Positions 48,496 through 60,100 of a stretch of DNA of 64,000 nucleotides are shown here, in pieces. The notes beneath the pieces were generated by a model that searched no databases, was not told the DNA's origin, and was given only the letters and a program-made list of their open reading frames with translations. The position numbers and the translations under genes were made by a program. Origin of the DNA: Lithospermum erythrorhizon (lineage: Eukaryota; Streptophyta; Magnoliopsida; Boraginales; Boraginaceae); assembly GCA_019722365.1 (NCBI GenBank), contig JADFUC010001779.1, positions 1 to 64,000 of the forward strand, given 5' to 3'. Position 1 is the first letter of the stretch; the number at the start of each line of letters is the position of its first letter.

Positions 48496-49838
48496 TGATC
48501 TTTTGTGAAATAATAGTTTATTTCTTTCAATATTACATTCCGAACGCGAAATAATAGCTGTATTCGTCCTATTTCGAAAAGAAATGTGCACAATTGGCCA
48601 TTTTTACTTAACGAATGTGTAGTATTTATACCATATTCGGAGACTAATCTACAATACTATAATTATGTAGAACTAAACTTCAATTTGATCTTATATACTA
48701 TCTGTGATCAAATCGTAATTACATATAAAAAAGGAGCCCCGAAATGTAGCATCACCTGGCCGTAGCTCAAGGCCGGGCCTGCTTATTTTTCTATGGACAA
48801 ATTGAATTGGTTTTAGTGGAATTTATAAATTCTTTAACACTTGCAGTATGACCGAACTTAAGGCTTGTTAATAAGAAAGGCTGAGCACGCGTATTCAAAT
48901 ATTTATAGGTTAATATATCCTGAATTTGTAGGGTCTTCTGAAGAGGATATGATCAACCTACCTAGCTACACATGCATCAATTTGTTAGGGTTCAACTTTT
49001 CAGGTGTATTAAGGTATATGGTCATATATATGTATGGATTCACTTATTGTTGACATTTTCCATTATCACTTTTATTTTAAGGAGCAATAGGATTAGCTTT
49101 TCATCAAGTTTTATTTATTTGGAAGGATTAGAAGCTTCGGTTAGTATATTTTACTTATTATTTGAATTGAAAACAGACTGTACTACAACTCTACAAGCTG
49201 TATGATAGACGTAATCTTTATGTTTGTTGACTTTGTTCCATCTAAGAGTAGCCCTATGATTTCATAGGAAGATGGAAGACACTATTCATAAGTGAAAGGC
49301 GAAGAAAATGAGTGTATATGATGATTCTAATAGATAATCCAATTTGAACCACGTAAAATGAGCAAAGTCAAACCGATCTATCACTATGATGACGATTAAT
49401 ATCGATAATTAGGGTGATGATTTTGTATCATCGATTATTCGATTATCATCATGTTTGACACTGTGTCTGTTATAATAATATACATAATTACTTTATCTAA
49501 TTTGTACTTATATAGTAAAAAGTCTATAAATTAATATTGTTGAGACCGACAGAATTTATTAATTTAGAGAGTTATTAATTTATCAATAAGTTAATAATTT
49601 ATTAATTTAATAAGATTTTTAACAATATGAATACATGTACATTTAATGAATTTCTCAATTTATCAAATTGATTCAAGACGTAATCGAAGATATCGAAAGA
49701 TAGAAATACAAGCAAGATAATAAAGAAATAGTATTAATTTGCACACTACTGTTTAATATTATTAACATAAGTATTTCACATCAGAACTATAAACATGTAG
49801 CCTAGTTTGTTCATATTTCATAAGTTTAATTCAATATA
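48496..49838. other. Unassigned intergenic DNA
   Basis: No gene recognised. Overlapping plus-strand frames at 48865-49205 have no known domain. 49540-49620 is a short TTAATTTA-rich low-complexity tract. Confidence 0.4.
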
Positions 49839-50086
49839 CTCCCTTCATCCCACAAAAATTGTCCACTTTTGACTTTTTGATCATCGCTTGAACTTTGACC
49901 GTAGCTATTTTTGTTTGTATTATATAATACTTGATGAAAATTTTATCAATGAAAACTACATTTTAAACTCTTTCAATTGATATATTTTTTATAAAATATT
50001 ATACAACACAAACAAATATATTTAAGGTCAAAATTGAAAGTTACAACTATAAAAAAAAATGGACAATCTTTGTAGGATGGATGGAG
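49839..50086. mobile_element. Stowaway-type MITE (248 bp) with TA target duplication
   Basis: Left terminus CTCCCTTCATCCCACAAAAA and right terminus TTTGTAGGATGGATGGAG are inverted repeats, with the internal GTCCA/TGGAC word also mirrored. TA flanks both sides (49837-49838 and 50087-50088). The core is AT-rich. No coding capacity. Confidence 0.92.
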
Positions 50087-50395
50087 TAATACTTATACTA
50101 CTCTCTTATTCTTATAGAGTCATATTTTCATTAAGTTGTAATAATTATTTTTTCAGTTTCTAACAATTATTAATTTATGATTTTCTTGGGACCTATATTA
50201 TAAAAGGATTTCCGAAAAACTATTATCTATTATTTTATCGATTTTATACTTTAACTCGCCCAAGTTGACCGGACAAATTATGATTTTAGAGAGTTTATTA
50301 ATTTATGGAGTATTAATTTATAGAGTTTTACATAAGCATACAAAGTTGCATGGAATTAAAATCGGATTTATCACAATAATTATATATGTTTATTA

Positions 50396-50890
50396 GCGAG
50401 GTAAATTGTCGGTCCCAGAATCGGGGTTAGCTTGCAATTTGATCCCCTAAAGGACAATCAATGCCAGCAACGGGTCCCTCGTAGCTCAGATTACGCTGCC
50501 AGAATTGGCCCCCAATTATCTCATTCCTTGCTAATTTAACGAGAAAGAGAATTTAGGTCTATTTTTTGGTAAAAAATCTAATTTAAAGAATATTTTGCAA
50601 AAAAACATAAATTTGACCAAAAACGAACTTAATCAAGAAGAAACTAATTTGGCTTAATCAACAATTTCAATTTTGTTAAACTTTGTTAAATTTATTTTTT
50701 TTCCCAAAATATTATCTAAATTAGTAATTTTGACCCAAAAGTTTACCTAAATTTCTTTCTCCATTAACATTTAACGGATGCGTTAATTTTATTAATCATT
50801 TGGCGCACATGACACACACTTGCTGTGGACTACCCATTTGTTGATCTATACATTTACGGGACCAAACTACAACCTACCCCAATTTTTAAT
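50396..50890. mobile_element. Non-autonomous terminal-inverted-repeat element, family B copy 1 (edges approximate)
   Basis: The two ends carry inverted versions of a GGTCCC...AATTTGATCCCC-type sequence (right end: GGGACCAAACTACAAC). The interior has ACGAGAAAGAGAATTTAGG on the left and CATTTAACGGATGCGTTAAT on the right. The same internal order occurs at 55.39-55.81 kb. No ORF. Superfamily is uncertain. Confidence 0.5.
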
Positions 50891-50899
50891 TCATTTCAA

Positions 50900-51985
50900 T
50901 TAAGTAAGTTTATTATAGTGAGGTGATTGTCAAAATGACCTAGTAATTGTCACTGCGCTTGATCTTCGTAAGTGATGTTGTTGTATAAATCATCCTCAAA
51001 TATTCGTGTGCCCAAATGATTTCTAAATAATTTGTGCTCCCAGTAACTGGAAAATTTTGATCTCAATTTCTTGTTTTTAACTCATAAAAAGCATCCACAA
51101 TGCATATTTTGAAGATTACCCACCGTTCAAAATTTTAAAAATTTGAGATTTATATCAAGAATTTTTATTTTTATGGCGCATCCTTCAACTGAATTAAGGG
51201 AGAACATTTAGTAATTTTTAATAAGTTTTAAAATTTGACATTTTTTATATTTTGTTAATATTTTAATAATCATTAAAATACGCCCACTTATTAAATTGTT
51301 ATAAAATTTAACCAAAAAATTCTCCAATTTAGTAATTTTTATTAAAAAATATTCATAAATTTTGTTTGATGTTAATTAAGGGCCATTTGTGCACACAATT
51401 ACATACTTACGGGGACCATTGGTGTTGGACTTTACGGATTAAAATAACAATTACAAAAAGATGTAACCAGAATTCTACAAATATAATAAAAACAACAACA
51501 TACGAGTATGTACCTTTCTTCAGGGATTTGCAGTGGAATAAATCTAAGGAGACTCTGAATAATCAACATAGATTGTCTCTAAGAATAGTTCACATCAACA
51601 TAGAATTTGAAATACACCTTCATGTCTTCAAATTTTACATTGAAACATTTTTGAACCAGCAAGAGTTAAGTTAATAAGGGGAAAATAAGAAAAAGGATAA
51701 AAGAAAAACAGATGAAAAAGAAAAAAAGAAAATAAAACATATGGGCAGAGAGAAAATCTCTCAAGTGGAGGCAGTATATTAGTCCGAATCCTCTGTCCTA
51801 ATGGGTGTTCCAATTGATAACACACTAATAAGAACAAATGTGAAAAGTGGGTTTAGATTTTTGTTGTCTAAGGCTCCTTCATATACTAAAACGGAATCCG
51901 GACTAACCCGTATCTGTATAGCCGTGCCTAAGGACATATCGGTTGAAATAGATTCTTCTCTTTTTCAAGCAACGAGTTTAAGTAT
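50900..51985. other. Intergenic AT-rich DNA with repeat debris
   Basis: Around 51370-51440 a GGGGACCATTGGTGTTGGAC segment resembles the ends of family B elements and may be another broken end. No gene recognised; the frames at 51366-51674 and 51801-51989 are not recognisable proteins. Confidence 0.4.
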
Positions 51986-52265
51986 TTGAATAACGCTTAA
52001 GAAGCGCTATATCAATTATACAACGCTTCATAAACGCTAATTAAATCCTTTTCTTAAAACAATCTTTAATTATATAGCGTTTATTAGAATAGCGCTCTTA
52101 AGAAAGGCTATTTTATTGAAAATGCCCTAGTGTTAGGGCATTTTATAATAAAAGCGCTATAAGAGTAATATTTTTTTAATTTTTTTAATTATTAACAATT
52201 AAAGGGGTAAAAAGCGCTATCCAAGTTTTAAGTTAAATATCATTTATAAAAAATGCTATTTAAGC
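51985..52265. repeat. Cluster of AGCGCT/AACGCT palindromic motifs with a fold-back core
   Basis: At least eight copies of AGCGCT, AACGCT or their complements occur in 280 bp (for example near 51991, 52004, 52022, 52034, 52077, 52093, 52155 and 52213), and a hairpin AATGCCCTAGTGTTAGGGCATT sits in the middle (52120-52141). Dense subterminal motif repeats in both orientations are a feature of CACTA-type non-autonomous transposons; no CACTA ends were seen, so the class is not settled. Confidence 0.6.
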
Positions 52266-53902
52266 AGCATTATGCAAGCTCAAATCTGTAATAGTAATAT
52301 AACCTCTTCATATTTCCTTGAGAGGCTGAAGATATAGTTCAATTCAGTGTAACTATGGAGTAGAAGCAGTGTTTTATTATAAAGTAACTGGATGTTAATT
52401 GAAGAAATTGACTTTTATGTGTTTCAAAAGAATCTCACTTGAAAATGGAAGAAGCAATGCATTGAAAATAAAATCAAGCTTTCTCCGAAAGTTAAAATGT
52501 AGCTAATAAGAAGCCTAAGCTGGTTAAACAGACGGTCAGTGTGATGTGGATGGGATTGTGTATGTTGAGGTGCGGTCGGTGATGGTTTGCAATCATTTAA
52601 CATAAACATTCCCATGGCCCCCACTATAACTTCTAGCCTATATTATTACTATTTCCATACTCATTTTAATTGATATTTATATCTTTTGACATAAAATTTT
52701 GAATAGTTCTTATTTCAATTAATTCATCCATCCCAAATTGTTTAGGAGATTTTCCTTTTTAGAACATTTCAAAATTAATTTTCATTTGTGTGACATTGTT
52801 GTGGAAGGAAATTTGAATGCAAGACACAAATTTAAATATATCTTAATATCATGGTCATTTCATAAATAACGGGGACCCTGTACCTAGATACAAAATGAGG
52901 TCCCTCTATTAAATAATTTTTTCATATCAGGAGTCATATTTTTTATTAAGCTTTTCATATCTGGAGTCATATTTTCTAGTTTTAGACAACATAACTAAAG
53001 GCTAATGATGACATAATGCTAGATTAAGAATTTATGGATAGAAACAACCTGGGATTTTTTTCTTCAAATAATGAACACTTCTAATTAATTCTTCCTCCTA
53101 ATAAGAAATAAATGGATGCACTATATTTAGTATTCATAAAAAATTAATATATCAAAATTATGCATAATTCAATATAAAATCAAGAAAATACCACAAACAA
53201 AAAATTTAAATTGAGCAAAGAAAAAAAAATTATAACTTTAAGTATTTACTTACATCAAATATCCAATTGATGAATGATGAAAAATTGGATAATTGAATTC
53301 AATTTTAAATAATACGGAGTAATATTGAAGTTTGAATTAGGTATTAGATAATAAATATATGATATAAAGCATATAAAGCATAATAAAGCATTCACTGGTC
53401 CAATTTCTTCTCTTTTGTTGCTTCGTCCGACTATTTGCATTCCACTTTTATTATTTCTTTTAATTTTTTTTTTTTTTTTTTGCATGTTGACTTATGGACT
53501 GTGAACCCCAGATGGATGAGACCTGTGCAGAGCAATTGCCGAACAGAACGTTAGTCGGGCCTTAAATATGGGCGAAAATCAAACCTTCTAAATAATTTGG
53601 AATTAGGGAATAATAAATACCCCATCATAATATCTGAAATCAAATATGCAATTACCTATTTCATGTATACCTTGACGTACTATAATCAAGTTCTAGCGAT
53701 ATGAATAAGTAATAATGAGTTGAAAAAAAAGACCAGCAAAGAGTGGCAAACATAGTTAGATGATTTTAGGATATCATAATATTTATTTAAAGACTTCTAA
53801 ATCACATATACATGTCGGAAAGTGAACAACCATAATGTGGATGCTTAAGTCGTTATCGACAAGAATCTCAAATGAATTGAAATTCTCAAGAGTGGCAAAC
53901 AA
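52266..53902. other. Intergenic DNA without recognised features
   Basis: AT-rich. It includes a near-duplicated short phrase around 52920 and 52965 (TTTTTCATATCAGGAGTCAT and TTTTCATATCTGGAGTCAT) and a T-run at 53467-53481. No gene or RNA found. Confidence 0.4.
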
Positions 53903-55266
53903 TGTATAGATATACAGTCAAAATTTAATTAATTTATTTATTAAATCCTAATTTAAAAGGATCGATTAAATTAATTAGCGGCCAATCTTAATGTGACATG
54001 TGGCGATGATGAGTTTCGATCGAGTCTCCAATTAAAATCGTACACGTGTAAATTAAAAAGCCCCGATATTTTAGCCACCTATAATAATCAAGGGTGGTAC
54101 TAAGTTTTCTCATTAATTAAAACCTAATTATACACCACATATGATGATGTGTCATTAAAATAGGGTTCCCTATGTTTACAGAATTTTAATAATAAATTAG
54201 AGAAGAAAAAATCGAATAAAAAATAGTGATTTTCTGTACAAACAAAGCCTTTAAACGACGTCCGATGTAAAATAACAGAAAGCAATATGTAGCCTTGGAA
54301 ATCACGAAACCAAAAGAGGTGACTTTTCAAAGTCGGTTGGTTTTTAAATATTATTTTAGTATTTAGTTTAAATTAACCAATCAGAACAAACCTCAACCAA
54401 TTTAAAACACACCTCCATAACAACAAAAAAAATACATAAAAATCTCCCCGAGAATTTAAAGATAAAACAATTTAAAGGCGTATTTCTTCAGTTGGTAAAA
54501 CTTCCCAAGCTTTGTCGCTGCGTAAAACCAGAAAAATACCGAAATTTTCAACCTAAAAGTCTAACTACAGGCGATAAATCGCTAACTGGTGTTAAAACAT
54601 ATAAATCTTCAACTCCATCACCAAAATAGGCTCCTAAAATTAGAACTAGTTCGAATTACTCACAAACGCTAAAGTAATTTCTCAGTATTATCATCCAAAA
54701 TCATTTGCACCGATCAATCCAGATCTCACATTAAATCACTACGTGATGACGCCAGGCCCCGTAGTAAATCTCGTACGATAAGCCGTATAGCCTCTGCCCG
54801 CTTATCAAGAAATACGGATCAAGCCGTTAAAGCGCCTCTCGATATACTTCAAGCATATCCACATGTGATACATTGCCACGAAGACGTGAGTACGATGTTA
54901 AGCACCAGTCGCCCACCAAGACGGATCAAATTGCTAGCACTCTAAGCCAAACACATATCCAAAGCAAGTCTCGCTTCCATGACCAAGTCCAAATACCTTC
55001 AAGATAAATTCCATACGCCCACATTCTGGATCAAGCCGCTAAGGCACCCCAACTCTGACCATATCCAAGTCAAAGACTAAGTCCCAAGCAGCAGTCTGCC
55101 TCCGCCCAGATCACACAGTCCGTACTCCTATCCAAATTTCAACTGTAAGCCAAACTCAAATCCAAGACTACCCAAACAAAACCCAACCAAGTCCAAGACT
55201 ACATCAATCCCTTTGTAGCATCAATGTATCGATAATGAACTTCAATCGCTTCGATAAATCGTTGCA
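53903..55266 (+). mobile_element. Probable solo LTR, family A copy 2
   Basis: Starts TGTATAGATATACAGTCAAA and shares an ordered series of words with copies 1 and 3: ATATGATGATGTGTCATTAA with copy 1; ACACGTG, GATATTTTAGCCACC and AATCTCCCC...CAAGCTTTGT with the complement of copy 3. The 3' third (54.95-55.2 kb) contains repeated CCAAGTCCAA and TCCAAGACTA words. No internal retroelement domains. The 3' edge is uncertain. Confidence 0.55.
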
Positions 55267-55304
55267 CCTATGCGGTTTCCGCAAACGGGTTTCTATCAGA
55301 CAAG

Positions 55305-55306
<2 letters not shown>

Positions 55307-55355
<49 letters not shown>
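55307..55355. repeat. (AT)n dinucleotide microsatellite, about 24 units
   Basis: Uninterrupted alternating AT run of 49 bases, lying directly after the solo LTR copy 2 and before family B copy 2. Confidence 0.98.
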
Positions 55356-55357
<2 letters not shown>

Positions 55358-55384
55358 TACTGTCGAATAAATTCCAGAATCGCA

Positions 55385-55810
55385 AGGCCGGGCCAGAAGC
55401 TGGCCCCTATGTTTCAGCACTAACGCCAGGCCCACGTAAACGTGTATCACGCGTCAAATGGTCCCTAATTAACACATCCGTTAAATGTTAACCCGAGAAA
55501 GAAAATTTAGAGGTGAAATTGCGAATTTAGATAATATTTTGGGTAAAAAATAAATTTAACAAAATCTAAATTTTTATTGCCCAAATTAGTTTCCTCTCGA
55601 CAATTTCATTTTTATTGAATTTATGTTTTTCCCCAAAACATTCTTTGAAATTACATTTTTACCCAAAAATACCTAAATTTTTTCGCTAACATTTAACGGA
55701 ATACTTAATTGTAATTCATTTCAAGGCACACGATAGATACCATGAATTCATTTACGATTTGCACTGCTTACGTAATTGCCAAACTGCAACTAATCCCTCC
55801 AATTAATAAA
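55385..55810. mobile_element. Non-autonomous terminal-inverted-repeat element, family B copy 2 (edges approximate)
   Basis: Left part CACATCCGTTAAATGTTAAC is mirrored by AACATTTAACGGAATACTTA on the right. The interior matches copy 1 (CGAGAAAGAAAATTTAGAGG; CATTTTTACCCAAAA). The outer regions are looser inverted repeats. Confidence 0.5.
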
Positions 55811-56671
55811 ATCATTTCACAATCAACTCTCTATATATACATGAAATTTGGATCGGATATCAAAATTTGTATGACTTATAGATGCATGCATGACGGAAAG
55901 TGAACATCCGTAACGTGGATGCGTATTAAGTCATTAAATCAAGCACCTTGAATGAAATTATCAAGAACTCCTCCCCCGCCAAGACCAAATTCTTGGCTAA
56001 TCCAAGGTAGACACATGTGGGCTTTCTTCATGTGGGGATATCTTGCGAGAGAGAAAACAATGATTTAAAGAATATTTTGATAGGTTAGTAAATTGAACTA
56101 TGAAACATTAGTGGTTGAAGATGGACCATTGATTGTGATGTAATTGAAACATATATAGGCAAAGCAAGACCATGATGGTCACGTTGAACTAAAAAGGGTC
56201 ATAAGTTCTAATTCTGAATATAGGATCATGGTTGTGACATTGCCCCGTGTTAATTGAAGAAGGCTATCTTCTTGTATTTATTTTCAATGGGTGGTCCAAG
56301 TGTTATGTCAATTACAACACGGTTAAAATTGACTAGTACCTTTTTTTTTTTGCTTGAGAAGAACAAACATTCCTTTGGCTTAACATAACATTCTCATTCC
56401 TTTGATGAGCAACTATATGTGTCATTTGCTTGTTTGTCAAGAGATCAGATATGTTTATTCTTTCAACACGATGTATGTTATCATTTGTGGTTCTTTGCTT
56501 TTCTTTTCTTTGGTAGTGATGAACATTCATATGCAATTTCGATTACACATGTGAGTACACAAGTGGTAAAAGAGCTTCAAATAATTAGCCATATGACATT
56601 GTAAACCGGTTGTTCATTCCCTATACCTAATAAATTATCTTTAATACGTTCTATGTATCATAGAACAACGA
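55811..56671. other. Intergenic DNA upstream of the tRNA gene
   Basis: Ordinary AT-rich sequence; no gene recognised. The overlapping frames near 56333-56604 are not known proteins. Confidence 0.4.
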
Positions 56672-56744
56672 GCCCGTCTAGCTCAGTTGGTAGAGCGCAA
56701 GGCTCTTAACCTTGTGGTCGTGGGTTCGAGCCCCACGGTGGGCG
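56672..56744 (+). tRNA. tRNA-Lys (anticodon CUU)
   Basis: 73 nt with a full cloverleaf. The acceptor stem GCCCGTC pairs with GGTGGGC (two G-U pairs). D arm TAGCTCAGTTGGTAGAGC is the internal box A. Anticodon stem CAAGG/CCTTG (56698-56702/56710-56714) encloses loop CTCTTAA with anticodon CTT at 56705-56707. T arm GTGGG-TTCGAGC-CCCAC (56720-56736) holds box B GGTTCGAGCCC-type sequence; discriminator G at 56744. No intron, and CCA is not encoded, as in nuclear genes. A CAA motif (56665-56667) lies just upstream, where plant tRNA genes often initiate. Confidence 0.98.
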
Positions 56745-56757
56745 CCCATTCTTACAA

Positions 56758-56766
56758 TTTTTTTTT
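56758..56766 (+). terminator. RNA polymerase III terminator of tRNA-Lys
   Basis: Run of nine T on the coding strand, 13 bases after the tRNA 3' end; four or more T suffice for Pol III termination. Confidence 0.9.
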
Positions 56767-57159
56767 ACACTGAATTAGAAATATTTTAAGAGATAATAAT
56801 GGCAAGCATTTGATATATATGTTTTTCTTTAATGATTTTGAACACTTCAAACATGATAAATTTTCAAAGTGAACAGTATATTACAAATATAAATATATGG
56901 AATCTGTTGATACTTCTAATTCATCAACTATATTAGTGTTGGTTTATCCTATATCTGAGATAAGCATGGTTTATTAAGGCATATGTAAAGGCTCTAACAC
57001 AAATGAAAAACACAATATAAATTCTTGCTAAAATTGATACATGAGTTTGGTTATTAAACAATGCCTGTCAATTTCTTTTTCTGGCTTTTCTTGAGGCAGT
57101 TTGATCATTTGCACAATCCAGCTTATTTATGACTTCGGTTTGAGAATGAATCAAATTAT
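56767..57159. other. Spacer between the tRNA gene and the SCPL stop codon
   Basis: AT-rich and expected to contain the SCPL 3'UTR on the minus strand. AATAAG-type words just past the stop (about 57120-57130) are weak poly(A) candidates. Confidence 0.4.
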
Positions 57160-60100
57160 TCACTTTGACGCGACTGGGTTTTGTGTGATGCTACTAATCA
57201 TGTTTAATGTGACACATGGTTGATCAACTGGGACCTAAAACCAGAAGAACGATAATTAATAAGCATAATTTCACAAATGTATTGCATCAAGTATAATTTA
57301 TTAATTCCATTCTTAGAAAATTTGTCAATCTAAGGTTTTCTTTTAGAATTTAAATGAAAATATTATATATAATGTGTTATGAGTTGAGAAAACATAACAA
57401 TTTTTTGGAACAGTTAAACTGAAAAAAGAAACTATGATGGGGATGAGTATAGTGATAGTATTACTACCTCAGTCCCTATTTAAATGAAATGTTTGACCAA
57501 TCACTTAAAAACTTTACACTAACCAAAATTAATCCCTTTTAAATAGATAAAAAGTTACTATTCAAAATTTTGATATATAAGTGTCTGGTGCGTAGTATTC
57601 AATATTATACTGTAAATCTATCTTTTGATAAAAAAAAAAAAAACTCAAAGCTATCAAATTGAGTATTATTTGGGATGTGCACTACAATTTCATAATTTAA
57701 ATGGTATTTGTAAAGTACTCACAAAATGGCCAGCTCCAAGAATCCAATAAAAGTGTAAGTTTCGGTATGACTTTGTGAAACCTTTTGTCATTCTTTCACC
57801 TCCACAATACAATGGAGTTCTGTCCATGTTCAAGAAGGTTTTCAGCCCATCCCACCTGAGAAATGAATGTTTTAATCAAATAACCAAATTCCCATATGAA
57901 TATATGATTGTTTTTGTGGTATAATTTAATACGAAGGGAGAAAGAAAAGGATGCTTACTTGAGCTTTTCGACCCATGCTTCTGTACCCATAGTTGAACAT
58001 ATTAGATCAAGCTGTAATAGCAAACAACATGGTCATTTGCCGTCTGCCAATAAGATTACTATACGACTAAGCATATTATTAACACCAAGTTGTCTATGGT
58101 TAAAAAATCATGGATTATATCCTAAAATTAATAAAAGTGTGAAATCGGCCACACTGGGCCAAGTCTCGAGCTCCCCTGCCTTGAAATTTCACGGAGGAGT
58201 GGATCGCTGGACGTGGCCTCAACCTGGCCGTGAAACGAACTCTCCATTTAAACCACTTCAATACTCTAGATTAGCCACTCATGGACTCGAATCAATAACG
58301 TGATGAAGAGGCTTAAAGGCTGACATTTAACATTTTCGCTCTTTTATCAGTTAAGCTATGCACGGGACATATCCTCAAATTAATTAATTAACCCCAAAAC
58401 TTGTAAATCCACATGTATTTTGTTGAATTCACAAAAAAAAACTATTTATCAATGTAAAAGGTTTTTTTTATCAACGTCCACCTAACAATCAAATTTGAAC
58501 TTTTAAAATCAAATCAATTGGATTAAACGTATAATTTCCTGTTCGAACCGATTTGATTATTAGTTCCGAACTAATAATCAAAGTATGGGCCTAACTTTTT
58601 AGGATACCAAACACGTGCAATTATTACAGCTCCATGGCTCCATCTATAAAAAAAATTTCAATGATGAAATTTATAAGTTTTGCAAACTTTCTTAATCATG
58701 TTAGTAGAAAAGTGAGTTGGAAATATCATATTTTAATGAAATTATACAACATATTAATAAACATATTTATTGTTAATTTAAAATTCAATCTTTAAAGAGA
58801 AGGAAGTTAACGCAAGCTTCGTTGCCAATATGGATTCATATATTAATATAAACGAACATTTAAACTAAAATTATTTTATTAAGAATGAATACAAATTTTT
58901 CTTTCCCCTTCATTAATTAGATATATTCATTACATTGTGCGATGTGATGAATTGAAATTTTATACTAACAAAAGCGTAAAGATAATAAAAAGATATCACT
59001 TTTTTTAAACAATCAAATATTTTGGAATAAGAGTTTTAATACATATAAACAATCATCTATATTGATATAAAATTATTAAGGTTTTTTAATATAAACAATC
59101 ATCTATATTGATACGAAATTAATAAGGTTTTTTAATACCTAACTAATCCACTTTAATTGTCCTTTGACTTTTTTGAATAACTGACCATCAATTATTAATT
59201 ATTCATTATTCTAAAAAATATAAATTTCTATAATCGATTCATCTTTTAAAATACTAAATAATATTAATTTTTTAATTTTTCCAATATAATTAAAGACTAA
59301 TTTAAGATCAAAAATTTATCTCTTTGAGCATGAAAGCTAATTAAAATTGACGTGTGGGGAGTATAAACAAGCATATTAATATGAAATTAGTATGCACCAT
59401 TTTCCCTTTGAAGCAATAGAAATATGTTTTCACCATTTGTAATGCGTAGAAAGATTTTATTATTTATAATGTATGTGCACCAATACAATAAAACCTCTTT
59501 GGGGCAACATTTCTAGGTACAAAGAAGATTTATCAACTCGATTATGTCACCATCAATCTATCGGGTCTCTAAACGGACACGACTACTCAGATGGATTGAC
59601 TTAATGTAGCTGACTCGAGTCTCGAATTTAGATTTAATTGTGGATTCGCATCAGATTGGTATTGATTTGGTCCGCACAGCTATGATCCTCGCCGTGGCCG
59701 GATTACATCGAATCACATGATCATAAGTTTTACAAGAGTCCGGACCCATGATCCTGGGACCTGGATAGACGACTTACCATGACTCTATTTCGACTTGAGC
59801 ATTATCCAACCTACATCTTAGTAGCTTCGATCCTCGTGTGGTCAGATTGACTTAATCTACTTTTGACTCGAGTCGTGGACCTGGTATTTGATTCGATATA
59901 TGTCTAGCTCGTAAGGCCTTAAAGAATTTGATCTCCTGTACCGACCTGGGCCTGCGCGCTAAGTACCATTTCCGATTTCCACGTGCTATCCTCATGATCC
60001 GCTTCCTTCGTCAGGCGCTTTTAGCCAGCCTTACTCCCGGATTCGACCTGGCAGATGCGAGCTACGCGAAATTCTATCCGCTTCTTCGAAGCTTACTTTT

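Noticed and set aside
57466..57595. Possible Stowaway MITE (CTACCTCAGTCCCTATTTAA) in the last SCPL intron
   Set aside because: Only the left terminus resembles Stowaway. No matching inverted right end or TA flank was found.
57908..58303. 131-codon plus-strand open frame
   Set aside because: It runs antisense across an SCPL exon, intron and the SINE; length is chance.
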